Shown: positions 1 through 8,466, counted from the stretch's first letter. The stretch is 64,000 bases of DNA from Actinomycetota bacterium (GCA_009699875.1 WLNI01000001.1:620001-684000), one strand, 5' to 3'. Notes: generated by a model from the sequence alone, not told the origin. Program-made: numbers and translations.

Positions 1-546
1 GACGTCGAGATCCTCAACCCCAAGCTCACCTCGATCTCCGAGGTCGATTAACCGACCCGGCGTGGCAATGATGATCTCGCAGCCTTTCTTCAATGTCGCT
101 ATCTGGCGCTCGATGTCAGCACCTCCATAGACAGCGATTGCTCTCATGCCAAGTGACGCTGCTAAGGGTTCCAGGACTTCGTGAACCTGGACGGCTAACT
201 CTCGTGTCGGCAGAAGAACAAGTCCTTTGGGTTTCGCAGGACCCCCAGGAACCTGTTGAAGGTTTCCATTGGCGTCAGCAAGCTTGGCCGCAATGCGCTG
301 AAGCATAGGAAGACCAAAGCCCAGGGTCTTTCCAGAACCAGTCTTTGCTTTCCCACAGACGTCTCGGCCAGCTAACGCGTCAGAAATGGTCATTGCTTGA
401 ATTGGAAAGGCCACGGTGATGCCGTCGTTGGCCAAGGCCTTGACGAGGGGTTCAATGATCCCTAGAGATTCAAAGGTCCTTGTCGTTTCATAGGTATCGG
501 CCTCAGGCGAGGAGAAGTCCGCGTTCGTAGCGGAGGGGTCTGTCAT
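1..546 (-). CDS. DEAD-box RNA helicase, N-terminal part (cut by window edge)
   Basis: Read from the ATG complementary to 544-546, the frame stays open to base 1, giving the first 182 residues of an ATP-dependent RNA helicase. Helicase core motifs appear in order: a phenylalanine upstream of the Q motif (FPIQ, residues 47-50), motif I AKTGSGKT (67-74), Ia PTRELA (113-118), a GG pair (141-142) and Ib TPGRLID (162-168). The DEAD box itself would lie beyond the window. Such proteins unwind RNA duplexes in ribosome assembly or mRNA decay. The start is preceded by AGGGAAAAAT, an acceptable ribosome binding site. The subfamily (RhlE, DeaD and others) cannot be decided from this part. Confidence 0.93.
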   Translation of the reverse strand, partial: MTDPSATNADFSSPEADTYETTRTFESLGIIEPLVKALANDGITVAFPIQAMTISDALAGRDVCGKAKTGSGKTLGFGLPMLQRIAAKLADANGNLQQVPGGPAKPKGLVLLPTRELAVQVHEVLEPLAASLGMRAIAVYGGADIERQIATLKKGCEIIIATPGRLIDLGDRGELGVEDLDV

Positions 547-608
547 ATTTTTCCCTATCTGGTTTGGTCGGGCCCGTAACCAGCGTGAGAGGAGATGGGC
601 CCCGGATT

Positions 609-627
609 AGATCGCCGAGTGCGATCT
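609..627. other. 7-bp perfect inverted repeat between divergent genes
   Basis: AGATCGC and GCGATCT flank a 5-base loop in the 176-base gap between the helicase and the peroxiredoxin, which are transcribed away from each other. It could be an operator or simply a small hairpin. No T-run follows on either strand, so it is not a convincing terminator. Confidence 0.3.
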
Positions 628-722
628 CTCCCCCCCTACCCTACTGGCGCTCCGTCCCTTCTTCGAGACAGAGCCTCTAGCATCATGGGAACGCTGGGAA
701 ACAAAAGAGAAGGAACTCGAAA

Positions 723-1190
723 ATGGCTCGACTTGAAGAGGGAAAAGTAGCTCCAAAGTTCACTTTGAAAGACCACGATGGCAAGAGTGTGTCACTGGCG
801 TCCTTCAAAGGACAGAAAGTTGTCGTCTACTTCTATCCCCGAGATGACACGCCAGGTTGCACAAAAGAAGCGTGCCAATTTAATGACAACCTTCGAAAGT
901 TTTCGAATGCTGATGTGGCGATCCTTGGGATCTCACCCGATGGCGATAGCGCGCACACCAAATTCCGTACAAAATACAAACTCAAGTTCCCCCTTCTCAG
1001 CGATCCTGACAAAAAAGTGATGAGTGCCTATGGGGCATTCGGAGAAAAAATGATGTACGGCAAGAAGACAGTTGGAGTTATCCGCTCAACATTTCTCATT
1101 AACGAACAAGGAAAAATTCAGCGGGCCTGGTACAACGTACGCGCTGACGGACATGCGGAAAAAGTCCTTGAGGTCGTCAAGGACGGCTAG
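723..1190 (+). CDS. bcp: Thioredoxin-dependent thiol peroxidase (Bcp/PrxQ)
   Basis: A 155-residue atypical 2-Cys peroxiredoxin that reduces hydrogen peroxide and alkyl hydroperoxides in the cytosol, using thioredoxin as reductant. The active-site stretch YPRDDTPGCTKEAC carries the peroxidatic cysteine (C46) and the resolving cysteine five residues later (C51), the PrxQ/Bcp signature. Length matches the family. GAGAAGGAAC sits upstream of the ATG as ribosome binding site. It is transcribed alone; the convergent DedA gene ends on the very next base, so no terminator separates them. Confidence 0.95.
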   Translation: MARLEEGKVAPKFTLKDHDGKSVSLASFKGQKVVVYFYPRDDTPGCTKEACQFNDNLRKFSNADVAILGISPDGDSAHTKFRTKYKLKFPLLSDPDKKVMSAYGAFGEKMMYGKKTVGVIRSTFLINEQGKIQRAWYNVRADGHAEKVLEVVKDG

Positions 1191-1829
1191 CTACTTTGCG
1201 GCGTGTTTGCCGCGTGTACCTCTCTCTTTCTTAACAAGCTGATAGCGGTGATAGATGAACACCGCTATCGCGATCGCGATTACCGCTCCAACGACATAGC
1301 CAACCCAACTCACACCTTTGGTCCACTCCTCGTAGTGATCACTGAAGACATAGCCAAGGATGGTGAAAAGGGAGACCCAAACTGAAACCCCGAGGGTCGT
1401 AAAAATTCCAAATCGAACGGGCTGCATCTCTGCAACCCCGGCAGGAAGCGAGATCACCGAGCGGACAAGTGGGATCACTCGACCGACGAGCACGGCAACG
1501 TCGCCTCTTTTCTCAAACCACGCGTGTGCTTTGTCGAGATCTGTGTGAGTTAAGAAAACATACTTCCCCCATCGATCAACTACAGCCCGGCCTCCGGTTC
1601 TGCCAACGACGTAGGCGACAAAAGACCCCACAACTGAGCCGATGATCCCAATGACGATCACAAGCACAAGATTTAAAGGTTCATCACCACTTGAAGCCGC
1701 AAACGATGTCGAACACAAGGCCCCACCGAAGGCCAGTGTGACCTCGGAAGGAATTGGGAAACAAGCGGACTCAAGCACCGTCAGGACGAAGACGGCGATA
1801 TATCCATAGGTGATCAGATAGTGCTGCAT
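1191..1829 (-). CDS. DedA family membrane protein
   Basis: Integral membrane protein of the DedA/SNARE-associated family, thought to move undecaprenyl phosphate or other lipids across the membrane. Family marks are ESACFPIPSE near the N-terminus, two GR-containing glycine-rich segments, and the GRVIPLVRSVISLPAG motif with its proline and arginine. Four to five hydrophobic helices are visible. The open frame extends upstream to 1922, but the hydrophobic family start (MQHYLITYGY) fits the ATG at 1829, giving 212 residues. The longer start would overlap the upstream glycosylase gene by 28 bases. Probably co-transcribed with that glycosylase. Confidence 0.88.
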   Translation of the reverse strand: MQHYLITYGYIAVFVLTVLESACFPIPSEVTLAFGGALCSTSFAASSGDEPLNLVLVIVIGIIGSVVGSFVAYVVGRTGGRAVVDRWGKYVFLTHTDLDKAHAWFEKRGDVAVLVGRVIPLVRSVISLPAGVAEMQPVRFGIFTTLGVSVWVSLFTILGYVFSDHYEEWTKGVSWVGYVVGAVIAIAIAVFIYHRYQLVKKERGTRGKHAAK

Positions 1830-1894
1830 CAAAACAGTCTCGCCGAAAAAGGCACTCTTGGGCAGTGATACTCCTGAAAACTCTTCAGCATCAA

Positions 1895-2677
1895 CTATTT
1901 TTGATGTTTTGGACACCACCACGTTGTCCGTCCACCAACGGTGTCACGGAAAAGTGCCTGACCATCTTTTGGACACGCCCCTCCAGGGTGCCGCTCGGCC
2001 ATGAGGTCCCCCGTATGTGAACCCCCACGGTCGAAGAGTTGCGTCAAGGTTGAGCGAACGTGTCGATGAAGCCGCTTCGTTTCAGCATCGTTCAACGTGG
2101 CACAGCCTCGTCTCGGATCAAGAGCAGCTCGCCACAGCATCTCATCAGCGAGCAGATTCCCAACTCCCGCAATCTTTGACTGATCCAACAGTCGAGCTTT
2201 TAAAGCTGGCCCTTCACCCCGGGCTGTAAGCGCCTCTCGGAATTCTTTGAGGGTCAACGTGAATCCATCTGGTCCAAGAGCATCTTCGTCTGGATCCACC
2301 AAAATTCTCCCCAAACGCCGGGGGTCGTGGAGCAAGAGGGAACCACCATCAACAAATGTCACGCTCGCTCGAACCCACTTATCCTCATATCTGCCAGGTC
2401 CATATTCCAAGCGATCGATCGTCGCGAGCCCGTCGAGCAAGAGTCCTCCCGTCATGCCAAATCGCATGCCAAAGGTGGGGCCCTCTGTATCGAGAAGGAG
2501 AAGTTTTCCTTTCCGACGAGCTGTCAGAAATGACAGGCCAGGAAAAATATCAGCTGGTCGAAGACCAGGCGTATTCATCTTCCCCGCGTAGCGGTCGACG
2601 TGAACAGACGCGATCTCTCTCTCAAGGGCTCCTTCGGCCAAAAGTCGGTAGTACTCAATCTCCAATATTTCAGGCAT
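1895..2677 (-). CDS. Fpg/Nei family DNA glycosylase
   Basis: Base-excision repair glycosylase/AP lyase. Choosing the ATG at 2677 gives MPEILEIEYY, so that proline 2 (the nucleophile) and glutamate 3 are correctly placed; the frame extends to 2734 but that start would bury them. The helix-two-turn-helix DNA-binding segment is visible (LLDQSKIAGVGNLLADE). The C-terminal finger has CPKD followed by CPKH instead of the usual four cysteines, so zinc binding would use Cys/Asp/Cys/His or be lost. 260 residues. No Shine-Dalgarno is seen, but TACCGT lies 8 bases upstream, suggesting a leaderless transcript. Substrate (8-oxoguanine or oxidised pyrimidine) cannot be read from sequence. Confidence 0.88.
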   Translation of the reverse strand: MPEILEIEYYRLLAEGALEREIASVHVDRYAGKMNTPGLRPADIFPGLSFLTARRKGKLLLLDTEGPTFGMRFGMTGGLLLDGLATIDRLEYGPGRYEDKWVRASVTFVDGGSLLLHDPRRLGRILVDPDEDALGPDGFTLTLKEFREALTARGEGPALKARLLDQSKIAGVGNLLADEMLWRAALDPRRGCATLNDAETKRLHRHVRSTLTQLFDRGGSHTGDLMAERHPGGACPKDGQALFRDTVGGRTTWWCPKHQK

Positions 2678-2685
2678 CAAGTGCC

Positions 2686-2691
2686 ACGGTA
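2686..2691 (-). promoter_or_regulatory. Putative -10 element of the Fpg/Nei gene (leaderless type)
   Basis: TACCGT on the minus strand, 8 bases before the ATG at 2677, with no ribosome binding site between. It matches the TAnnnT pattern of leaderless actinobacterial genes. Confidence 0.4.
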
Positions 2692-2723
2692 GTGCGATGT
2701 CAGAGCAATGGCGAAAGGCTCGG

Positions 2724-2729
2724 TAAGGT
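2724..2729 (+). promoter_or_regulatory. Putative -10 element of the FrhB-like gene
   Basis: TAAGGT ends 6 bases before the GTG start at 2736, and no Shine-Dalgarno is present. Transcription would begin at or next to the start codon. Confidence 0.4.
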
Positions 2730-2735
2730 AGCAAC

Positions 2736-3854
2736 GTGTCACAAGAAAAGCCACAGTGGACCGAGCTCTACAACGAAGTTGTTACGAGTGGACTTTGCAC
2801 AGGATGTGCGGCATGCGTGATCGCTTGTCCACATGATGTCTTGAACTACGACGACCAAAACGGTGTCTACAAGCCTTTTCACCTTGATATCGACGGGGAC
2901 TTCGAAAACTGCACGCACGGAGAGAAAGGGTGCACACTCTGCACTCGTGCATGTCCCCGTTTCCGAGACTGGGAAACCGAAATTGATGAGAAGCGATTTG
3001 GCCGAGCTCGAAGCGACGAAGAGATCTTTGGTGTTTCTCTCGACATTGTCCTGACTCGCGCAACTGATCCCGAATTGGCCGAGGTCGGCCAGGACGGTGG
3101 CTTCGTCTCCGCGCTGCTGACCTTTGCCTTAGAAAACGATCATATTGACGCTGCATTGGTGTCGTCCTTGGAAGGCGATGGTTCTTCATGGCAGGCAAAG
3201 CCAGCCATGATCCGTACTCGCCAAGAAGTTCTCGACACAGCGGGTTCTCGTTATACCTATTCAGCAAATACGCTCGCCTACCCAGAAGCAGTCGAGGTGG
3301 GTGCAGAACGAATCGCACTCGTCGGCATGGGCTGTCAAGCCTCAGCACCGGGAGCCATGCAAGCTCGCAAGGCCGGAAAAATTGCCCGTCGCCTTGGCCT
3401 CACAATTGGACTCCTTTGTTCAAAGACCTTTGACGACTCGATCTTCGAAGAACTCTTCACCGCGAAGTACAACATCGCACGTAGCGACATCGTCAAGATG
3501 AATATCAAAGGTGTCTTTCAACTGTGGCTGCGCGACGGTAGCTACGTTGAGGTGCCCCTCAAAGAGTGTCATGCCTATACCCGAGAAGGCTGTAAGTCTT
3601 GCCCTGACTTCGCTGCCGAGCACGCGGACATCTCAACAGGAGGAATTGGCTCGTTTAACGACTGGACTTTGACCATTATTCGCACCGAAGCGGGCCGGGA
3701 CCTTCTCAATGCAATGGTTGAGGCCGGAGCCGTCGAGGTGCGCCCTGGCGATGATGATCCTGACGCCATTGCCTTGCTGCGTCGACTCTCAGGGGTGAGC
3801 CGCAAACGCTGGCCGGCTACCGCTGTTGCGGCTCCGAGTCTGCGGACTCCCTAG
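2736..3854 (+). CDS. FrhB/FdhB-type coenzyme F420 hydrogenase/dehydrogenase beta subunit homologue
   Basis: A 372-residue iron-sulfur flavoprotein-like subunit. The N-terminus has a ferredoxin-type CxxCxxCxxxC set (C21, C24, C27, C31) and a second cysteine group (C59, C66, C69, C73), enough for two [4Fe-4S] clusters. The FrhB N and C domains follow (roughly residues 90-340). Known relatives pass electrons between clusters, flavin and F420 or another acceptor; which acceptor is used here is unknown. It starts with GTG and apparently has its own leaderless promoter. Downstream lies the phosphatase/DUF3090/SCO1664 set in the same orientation. F420-type LLM genes near 46-48 kb make F420 use plausible. 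Confidence 0.87.
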   Translation: MSQEKPQWTELYNEVVTSGLCTGCAACVIACPHDVLNYDDQNGVYKPFHLDIDGDFENCTHGEKGCTLCTRACPRFRDWETEIDEKRFGRARSDEEIFGVSLDIVLTRATDPELAEVGQDGGFVSALLTFALENDHIDAALVSSLEGDGSSWQAKPAMIRTRQEVLDTAGSRYTYSANTLAYPEAVEVGAERIALVGMGCQASAPGAMQARKAGKIARRLGLTIGLLCSKTFDDSIFEELFTAKYNIARSDIVKMNIKGVFQLWLRDGSYVEVPLKECHAYTREGCKSCPDFAAEHADISTGGIGSFNDWTLTIIRTEAGRDLLNAMVEAGAVEVRPGDDDPDAIALLRRLSGVSRKRWPATAVAAPSLRTP

Positions 3855-3921
3855 TCTCGAGAGGGAGCCGCTTCTCAGAAGTGGTGCCGATCCAAGCGCC
3901 GTGGCTGTCTACGATGGCAGA

Positions 3922-4569
3922 GTGCCACCTCGCCCAAAACATCCCACATTCTCAACCGTCTTATTGGTTCGCCATGGGACGACTCCCTCGACGGGGAAGA
4001 TTCTCCCTGGACGCGCTCCGAATCTTCACCTCTCAGAGGTCGGTGTCGCGCAGGCCAAAACTGCGGCAGAGCGAATCAGTGAACTCAAAACTGCACCAAC
4101 ACAAATCTATGCCTCGCCTCTCGAGCGAACCCGAGAGACCGCACAGCCGATTGCTCGGGCCTTAGGGATTCGGACGCGAGTTAACAAGGGCCTTTTAGAG
4201 TGCGATTTTGGAACATGGACGGGTGAACGGCTTGACCGCCTCATGAAGAAGAAAGAGTGGGCCCAAGTTCAAAGATCGCCGTCGACGTTTCGATTTCCTT
4301 CAGGAGAGTCATTTTCTGAGATGGCGACGAGGACCTACGACACGGTCGTCGACCTGGCGAGCCGACATCGAGGAGAAACAATCGTGCTTGTCAGTCATGC
4401 AGATCCCATCAAAGCGGTCATCTCAACTGCTATTGGTTCTCCACTTGACCTTTTTCAGCGCATCACTATCTCGCCGTGCTCAGTCAGCGCATTGCTTTTT
4501 AGCGACGCAGGTCCTCATGTCTTGGCAGTCAATACAACCGGTTCTCTGAAAGAGTTGGCGCTCTCATGA
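3922..4569 (+). CDS. Histidine phosphatase family protein, MSMEG_4193 type
   Basis: Phosphoglycerate-mutase-like phosphatase. The catalytic RHG tripeptide is near the N-terminus (VLLVRHG), followed by an E-containing ECDFGTWTGE segment and the second catalytic histidine in VLVSHADP. The frame is open from a TTG at 3826, overlapping the upstream gene. I prefer the GTG at 3922 because TACGAT lies exactly 6 bases before it and no ribosome binding site supports the earlier starts; 215 residues then result, but the start is unsettled. It is the first of three genes (with DUF3090 and SCO1664) that occur together across Actinobacteria. The substrate is unknown. Confidence 0.85.
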   Translation: MPPRPKHPTFSTVLLVRHGTTPSTGKILPGRAPNLHLSEVGVAQAKTAAERISELKTAPTQIYASPLERTRETAQPIARALGIRTRVNKGLLECDFGTWTGERLDRLMKKKEWAQVQRSPSTFRFPSGESFSEMATRTYDTVVDLASRHRGETIVLVSHADPIKAVISTAIGSPLDLFQRITISPCSVSALLFSDAGPHVLAVNTTGSLKELALS

Positions 4570-5066
4570 CCTTCTACGAGTTCACCCATCCCGATCGTTT
4601 TAGTGCTGGCGCCGTTGGAGACGTTGGATCACGATTGTTCCTGATCCAGGCGATTGAAGGAACTCGTACCTTAACTATCAAGGTTGAAAAGCAACAGATC
4701 GCCATTCTGGCGACCTACCTATCACGAGCGATCGAAGGGCTTGGTCGACCAGGTCATCTTCCAGAAGATCTCGCACTGGTACTGAGTCCAGATCAAGGGA
4801 TCGACTTTGTCGCTGGCAATCTTTCGGTTGCCATTAATGATGAGACTGGAAACGTCGATGTGTTAGTTGAAGAAGCAGTTGAGGAAGGTGCACTTGGCGA
4901 CAGCGCCACGATCGTCGTCAGCAAGGAGCAAGCTGCCGCGTTCGCTATCCACGCGACACAACTCGTCGAAGCTGGAAGACCCCCCTGCCCGCTCTGTGCG
5001 ATGCCACTGGACCCCCGCGGTCATGACTGTCCTCGAACGAACGGCCATCGCGCCCCATTGACGTGA
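4566..5066 (+). CDS. DUF3090 family protein
   Basis: A 166-residue protein of the actinobacterial DUF3090 family, recognised from the start MTFYEFTHPDRFSAG and the C-terminal metal-ribbon-like tail (CPLC, then a lone cysteine in HDCPR) that ends most members. The ATG overlaps the TGA of the phosphatase gene (ATGA) and its own TGA overlaps the next GTG (GTGA), so the three genes are translationally coupled. No enzymatic function is established. Constant company with a phosphatase and a kinase-fold-like protein suggests a shared small pathway. Confidence 0.88.
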   Translation: MTFYEFTHPDRFSAGAVGDVGSRLFLIQAIEGTRTLTIKVEKQQIAILATYLSRAIEGLGRPGHLPEDLALVLSPDQGIDFVAGNLSVAINDETGNVDVLVEEAVEEGALGDSATIVVSKEQAAAFAIHATQLVEAGRPPCPLCAMPLDPRGHDCPRTNGHRAPLT

Positions 5067-5767
5067 CCCGTTCCGAGGTTGAAATTCTCAGTAAGGGGTC
5101 CATCGAGGTGCAAGCCCGATTCTCAAATAGTTCGAATAGCACGCTGTTGGTTAATGTTTCCTTCGAAGGGGAGGACCTTCTTGCCGTCTATAAACCCGAA
5201 GAGGGTGAGCGCCCCCTCTGGGACTTTCCTGGTGGACTGTGGCGACGGGAAATAGCGGCCTATCAACTCAGCGAGTTCTTAGGCCTTGATCTCATCCCGC
5301 TGACACTGCCCCGAGATGACGCTCCCTTTGGCCCTGGGTCGCTTCAGCGATACGTCAATGAGGATACAGAGCACCACTACTTCACAATCAGAGACGACCC
5401 AGAACACCACGCGACGCTCCGAGCGATCGCTGCCTTTGACGTCGTCGCAAATAACTCAGATCGCAAAAGTGGCCACGTCCTTCTAGAAGGTCATCGTCTT
5501 TGGGGCATCGACCATGGTCTCTGCTTCCATGAAGAAGAGAAACTTCGAACGGTCGTCTGGGATTTTTCTGGCGACTCCATTGAACCTGGCCTTTTGGAGC
5601 GCATCAAGATGCTCAAGGACTCGCCACCGATCGAACTCATCGAACTCCTCAGTCCCCGTGAAATTGCCGCCATGGGTGATCGAGCAGACGCTCTCCTCTC
5701 AACGGGTGTGCTTCCATTCCCTGACGAAGATGGCCCCTATCCGCCGTATCCCTGGCCGCTGGTCTGA
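5063..5767 (+). CDS. SCO1664 family protein (PI3/PI4-kinase-like fold)
   Basis: A 234-residue actinobacterial protein of the SCO1664 family, distantly related to phosphatidylinositol 3/4-kinase-like catalytic domains. A segment with FDVVANNSDRKSGHV and GIDHGLCF looks like the catalytic and metal loops (N..D..H, then a GIDHG motif). It starts with GTG at a GTGA overlap with DUF3090. Together with the histidine phosphatase it could form a phosphorylation/dephosphorylation pair; that is inference. The convergent DUF459 gene ends four bases downstream. Confidence 0.85.
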   Translation: MTRSEVEILSKGSIEVQARFSNSSNSTLLVNVSFEGEDLLAVYKPEEGERPLWDFPGGLWRREIAAYQLSEFLGLDLIPLTLPRDDAPFGPGSLQRYVNEDTEHHYFTIRDDPEHHATLRAIAAFDVVANNSDRKSGHVLLEGHRLWGIDHGLCFHEEEKLRTVVWDFSGDSIEPGLLERIKMLKDSPPIELIELLSPREIAAMGDRADALLSTGVLPFPDEDGPYPPYPWPLV

Positions 5768-5770
5768 GCC

Positions 5771-6841
5771 TTAGGGCAGGAAGATTCCCATCTGTGTTTT
5801 CATAGTTTGGAGAACTGCATCTGAGAGGAGGGTGGAGCCATCAGGGGTGATGTGTATCCCGTCAGGAGTTCGGACATTGATATTTTGTCCGTTCACCGAA
5901 AGGAAAGGGGTGAAGTTCCCCTGCTGGTTTCCTAGCGTTGTTCCTGAAGAGACGTAAATAACGTTTTTCACTTTTACTGCCGCCTGATGTTGCAGCGTAT
6001 TCACCGTTGCAATCCGAGCATTGAGTTCGGGGTCTTGCATGGGCGGAATACTGACCCAGATCAAGGTTGCCCCGGTCGAAGTTGCGAGTTGCATGAACTC
6101 AGTCGCTTTTTGCTCGTAGATCTGATTCCACTGAGGAGTTCCATACGGGATGTCTGGTGGCCCCGGAAAGTCTTGGGGGTCATTTGATCCCATCATGGAG
6201 ACGACAACTTGTGGGTGAGACGCTGCGAGGCCATTGGAAAGCTCAGCTGGCCAGTTAAAATAATCGGGGCGGGTAAGACCTGTGGACTCCTTGCCATCTA
6301 ACGTGGCCGTGACCACGCCAGTGTTCGCCAACACATTTTGCAAGGATCCGCCAAGGTCAAGGCCAAGTGAATCACCAAGTATCAGGACCCGCAGCGGCGT
6401 CGCTGAGCTTGGATGAGTGAGCGGATTAAGTGTCGTTGTCGTCACACCCTTCGGCAACGTCGTTGCTGGCACAGTGCGCTTTGGTGGCGAGACAATAACC
6501 AAGGTGCTCCCCCCACTGACGGTGGTATTTCGACCCAAGAGGCCATTGGCCGCCGATTCAATTCGTGAGACTTGCAAAAACCGACTCGTCGCAGCGATCG
6601 GTCGAAGGATGCTGAGGGCAACAGTGCGTCTCGTCCCAACCGGTGAAACCTGTGCGTTGTGTTCAAGCGTTGTTGAGTCTAGAAAAAGCCAAATGCCAAA
6701 GGCAGCCAACATGAGTGCGACGACTCGAAACCATGGTGCATTCTTTCGATCGCTGAGAGGTTTTCGTTGCGAAGAGGAATCGACTGCTTCATCGCTCTCA
6801 GAGACATCTTCATCGTCGATCGGGACGTCTTCGTCGCTCAT
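5771..6841 (-). CDS. DUF459 SGNH-hydrolase-like membrane-anchored protein
   Basis: 356 residues. An acidic N-terminus (residues 1-35, rich in D/E) is followed by one membrane segment (about 38-55), a low-complexity Thr/Pro linker and an extracytoplasmic SGNH domain. The GDSL block is at 156-159 with the nucleophilic serine, an SMMGSND block follows, and the Asp-His pair appears as DGIHIT near the C-terminus. Such proteins accept or transfer acyl groups onto envelope polymers. The gene follows an MBOAT acyltransferase in the same direction, the same pairing as AlgI/AlgJ, PatA/PatB and DltB/DltD, so a joint role in surface polysaccharide or peptidoglycan O-acylation is likely. Confidence 0.85.
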   Translation of the reverse strand: MSDEDVPIDDEDVSESDEAVDSSSQRKPLSDRKNAPWFRVVALMLAAFGIWLFLDSTTLEHNAQVSPVGTRRTVALSILRPIAATSRFLQVSRIESAANGLLGRNTTVSGGSTLVIVSPPKRTVPATTLPKGVTTTTLNPLTHPSSATPLRVLILGDSLGLDLGGSLQNVLANTGVVTATLDGKESTGLTRPDYFNWPAELSNGLAASHPQVVVSMMGSNDPQDFPGPPDIPYGTPQWNQIYEQKATEFMQLATSTGATLIWVSIPPMQDPELNARIATVNTLQHQAAVKVKNVIYVSSGTTLGNQQGNFTPFLSVNGQNINVRTPDGIHITPDGSTLLSDAVLQTMKTQMGIFLP

Positions 6842-6926
6842 GACAAGTTCTCAGATCCCGGGAGACGAATGATCACATTAAAAATTGTAGATCGCTGAAA
6901 AGAAAAAAAGCAGTCGGTATCCATAC

Positions 6927-8354
6927 TCAAAACCGGTAATAGATAAAAGGGGCAACACCCGTTGGGCCCAATGTTGTAATGAGGAGGAGCACCAATGCCA
7001 AACATCCTGCCTGAACGACGAGATGCTGCTGAGAAAACCAGGTGGTCGCTCGACGACCAATGTTCGACGGGATGAGTTGGACGGCAAGAACGGCGGCAAT
7101 AGTGAGAACCAAGAGGGGCGTCACCAGAGAAGGGAACGTCCCCCAACCGGTAATAAGCCGGCCTATGAACTCGAAGGCGTTTGTAAATGATGTTGCTCGG
7201 AAGAAGATCCAGGCAAAACTAACGAATTGGAACGTTAAGAAGATTTCACGCCAATGTCGCCAGGTGCCAGTTTCGACTGCGGGCAGACCTTTCTCTTCTC
7301 GTCTCGTCCGGCGCAGATGACCGACGACTTGTCCCACTCCATGCAATGCTCCCCACGCCAAAAATGTCCAGTTCGCACCATGCCAAAGCCCGCCCAGAAT
7401 CATGGTGAGCATGATGTTGCGGCCAATCTCGGTGTTCGTTCCTCTGTTGCCGCCAAGTGGAATGTAGAGATAGTCGCGTAGCCAACGAGACAAGGTGATG
7501 TGCCAGCGCCTCCAGAAATCTTGCAGATTATTTGCAGAATATGGTTTGTCAAAGTTAACGGGGAACCGAATCCCAAGCAGCAACGCGAGACCAATCGCAA
7601 TATCTGTGTAACCAGAAAAGTCGCAGTAAATCTGCACTGCATAGCCCCATGCTGCGAAGATCGTATCCAACGCTGAATGACTTCGAGGAGAAGCAAAGAC
7701 TGGATCAACAATTGCGGACGCGACGTAGGTGCTGATCACCACTTTCTTGAAAAGTCCCATGATGATCAGCTGGATCGCTCGTGCGTAATCAATCTGAGAC
7801 GAATCTTTGCGCTGGCGAATCTGCGGGAGAAGTTCACCTCCTCGAACGATTGGTCCGGCAATGAGATGAGGGAAAAAAGCCAGATAGACCGCAACGTCAA
7901 TAGGTCGAGCCGGCTCGAGCTGCCGTCTGTACACATCAACCACATAGGAAATCGCCATAAAGGTAAAGAACGAGATAGCGACGGGAAGTGTGGGTTGAAT
8001 CAAGGGGATGATGTCGCCAAGTCCCATTTTCCTGGCAACGTTGTCAACATTGACAGCGAAGAAGCCCACGTATTTGAAGTACGCCAAGATCAAAAGCAGT
8101 CCGCTCACCGACCCGACCATCCACCACTTCCGTAGTTTTTCGCTTGGAGAGGACGCCACCAGTCTCGCTCCCACGTGAGCAATCACCGTCTCCGCAACTA
8201 AGAGGAGCACGAACCGTGGATCCCACCAGGCATAAAAGAAGTACGAGAGAGCGAGGACCGCTACCTTCCAAAAGATTGGGAATGGACTTAATGCCCAACA
8301 GAGGCAGAACGCGACTGCAAAAAAGATGGCGAAGTCAATGGTTGGGAACAGCAT
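6927..8354 (-). CDS. MBOAT family membrane-bound O-acyltransferase (AlgI-like)
   Basis: 475-residue polytopic membrane protein with about ten hydrophobic segments. The MBOAT core is clear: FWRRWHITLSRWLRDYLYIP, then LGGLWHGANWTF with the conserved catalytic-type histidine. Relatives (AlgI, PatA, DltB) move an acyl group from a cytoplasmic donor across the membrane to a partner that modifies envelope polymers. The partner is very likely the downstream DUF459 SGNH protein, 85 bases away. The polymer modified is unknown. The start is an ATG without a strong ribosome binding site. Confidence 0.92.
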   Translation of the reverse strand: MLFPTIDFAIFFAVAFCLCWALSPFPIFWKVAVLALSYFFYAWWDPRFVLLLVAETVIAHVGARLVASSPSEKLRKWWMVGSVSGLLLILAYFKYVGFFAVNVDNVARKMGLGDIIPLIQPTLPVAISFFTFMAISYVVDVYRRQLEPARPIDVAVYLAFFPHLIAGPIVRGGELLPQIRQRKDSSQIDYARAIQLIIMGLFKKVVISTYVASAIVDPVFASPRSHSALDTIFAAWGYAVQIYCDFSGYTDIAIGLALLLGIRFPVNFDKPYSANNLQDFWRRWHITLSRWLRDYLYIPLGGNRGTNTEIGRNIMLTMILGGLWHGANWTFLAWGALHGVGQVVGHLRRTRREEKGLPAVETGTWRHWREIFLTFQFVSFAWIFFRATSFTNAFEFIGRLITGWGTFPSLVTPLLVLTIAAVLAVQLIPSNIGRRATTWFSQQHLVVQAGCLALVLLLITTLGPTGVAPFIYYRF

Positions 8355-8431
8355 GGTGTCGTGGTGTTTCTGAGACTATCCCTGGACCCGCTCCTTGCGT
8401 GAGGATCCCCGCGTAGACCAAGAGGGAGCGC

Positions 8432-8466
8432 GAGAAAGCCCCGACTCGAAGAGTCAGGGCTTTCTC
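8432..8466 (-). terminator. Hairpin terminator after the etf genes
   Basis: GAGAAAGCCC and GGGCTTTCTC form the outer arms, with GACTC/GAGTC inside and one mismatch, closing on a GAA loop. It lies between the end of etfA (8502) and the start of the MBOAT gene. The T-rich part of the arm supports intrinsic termination, although no long T-run follows. Confidence 0.7.

Noticed and set aside
93..308. Plus-strand open frame inside the helicase gene
   Set aside because: It lies entirely opposite the helicase frame, whose motifs are unmistakable.
7677..8135. 152-codon plus-strand frame opposite the MBOAT gene
   Set aside because: Charged low-information sequence, with the MBOAT motifs clearly on the other strand.
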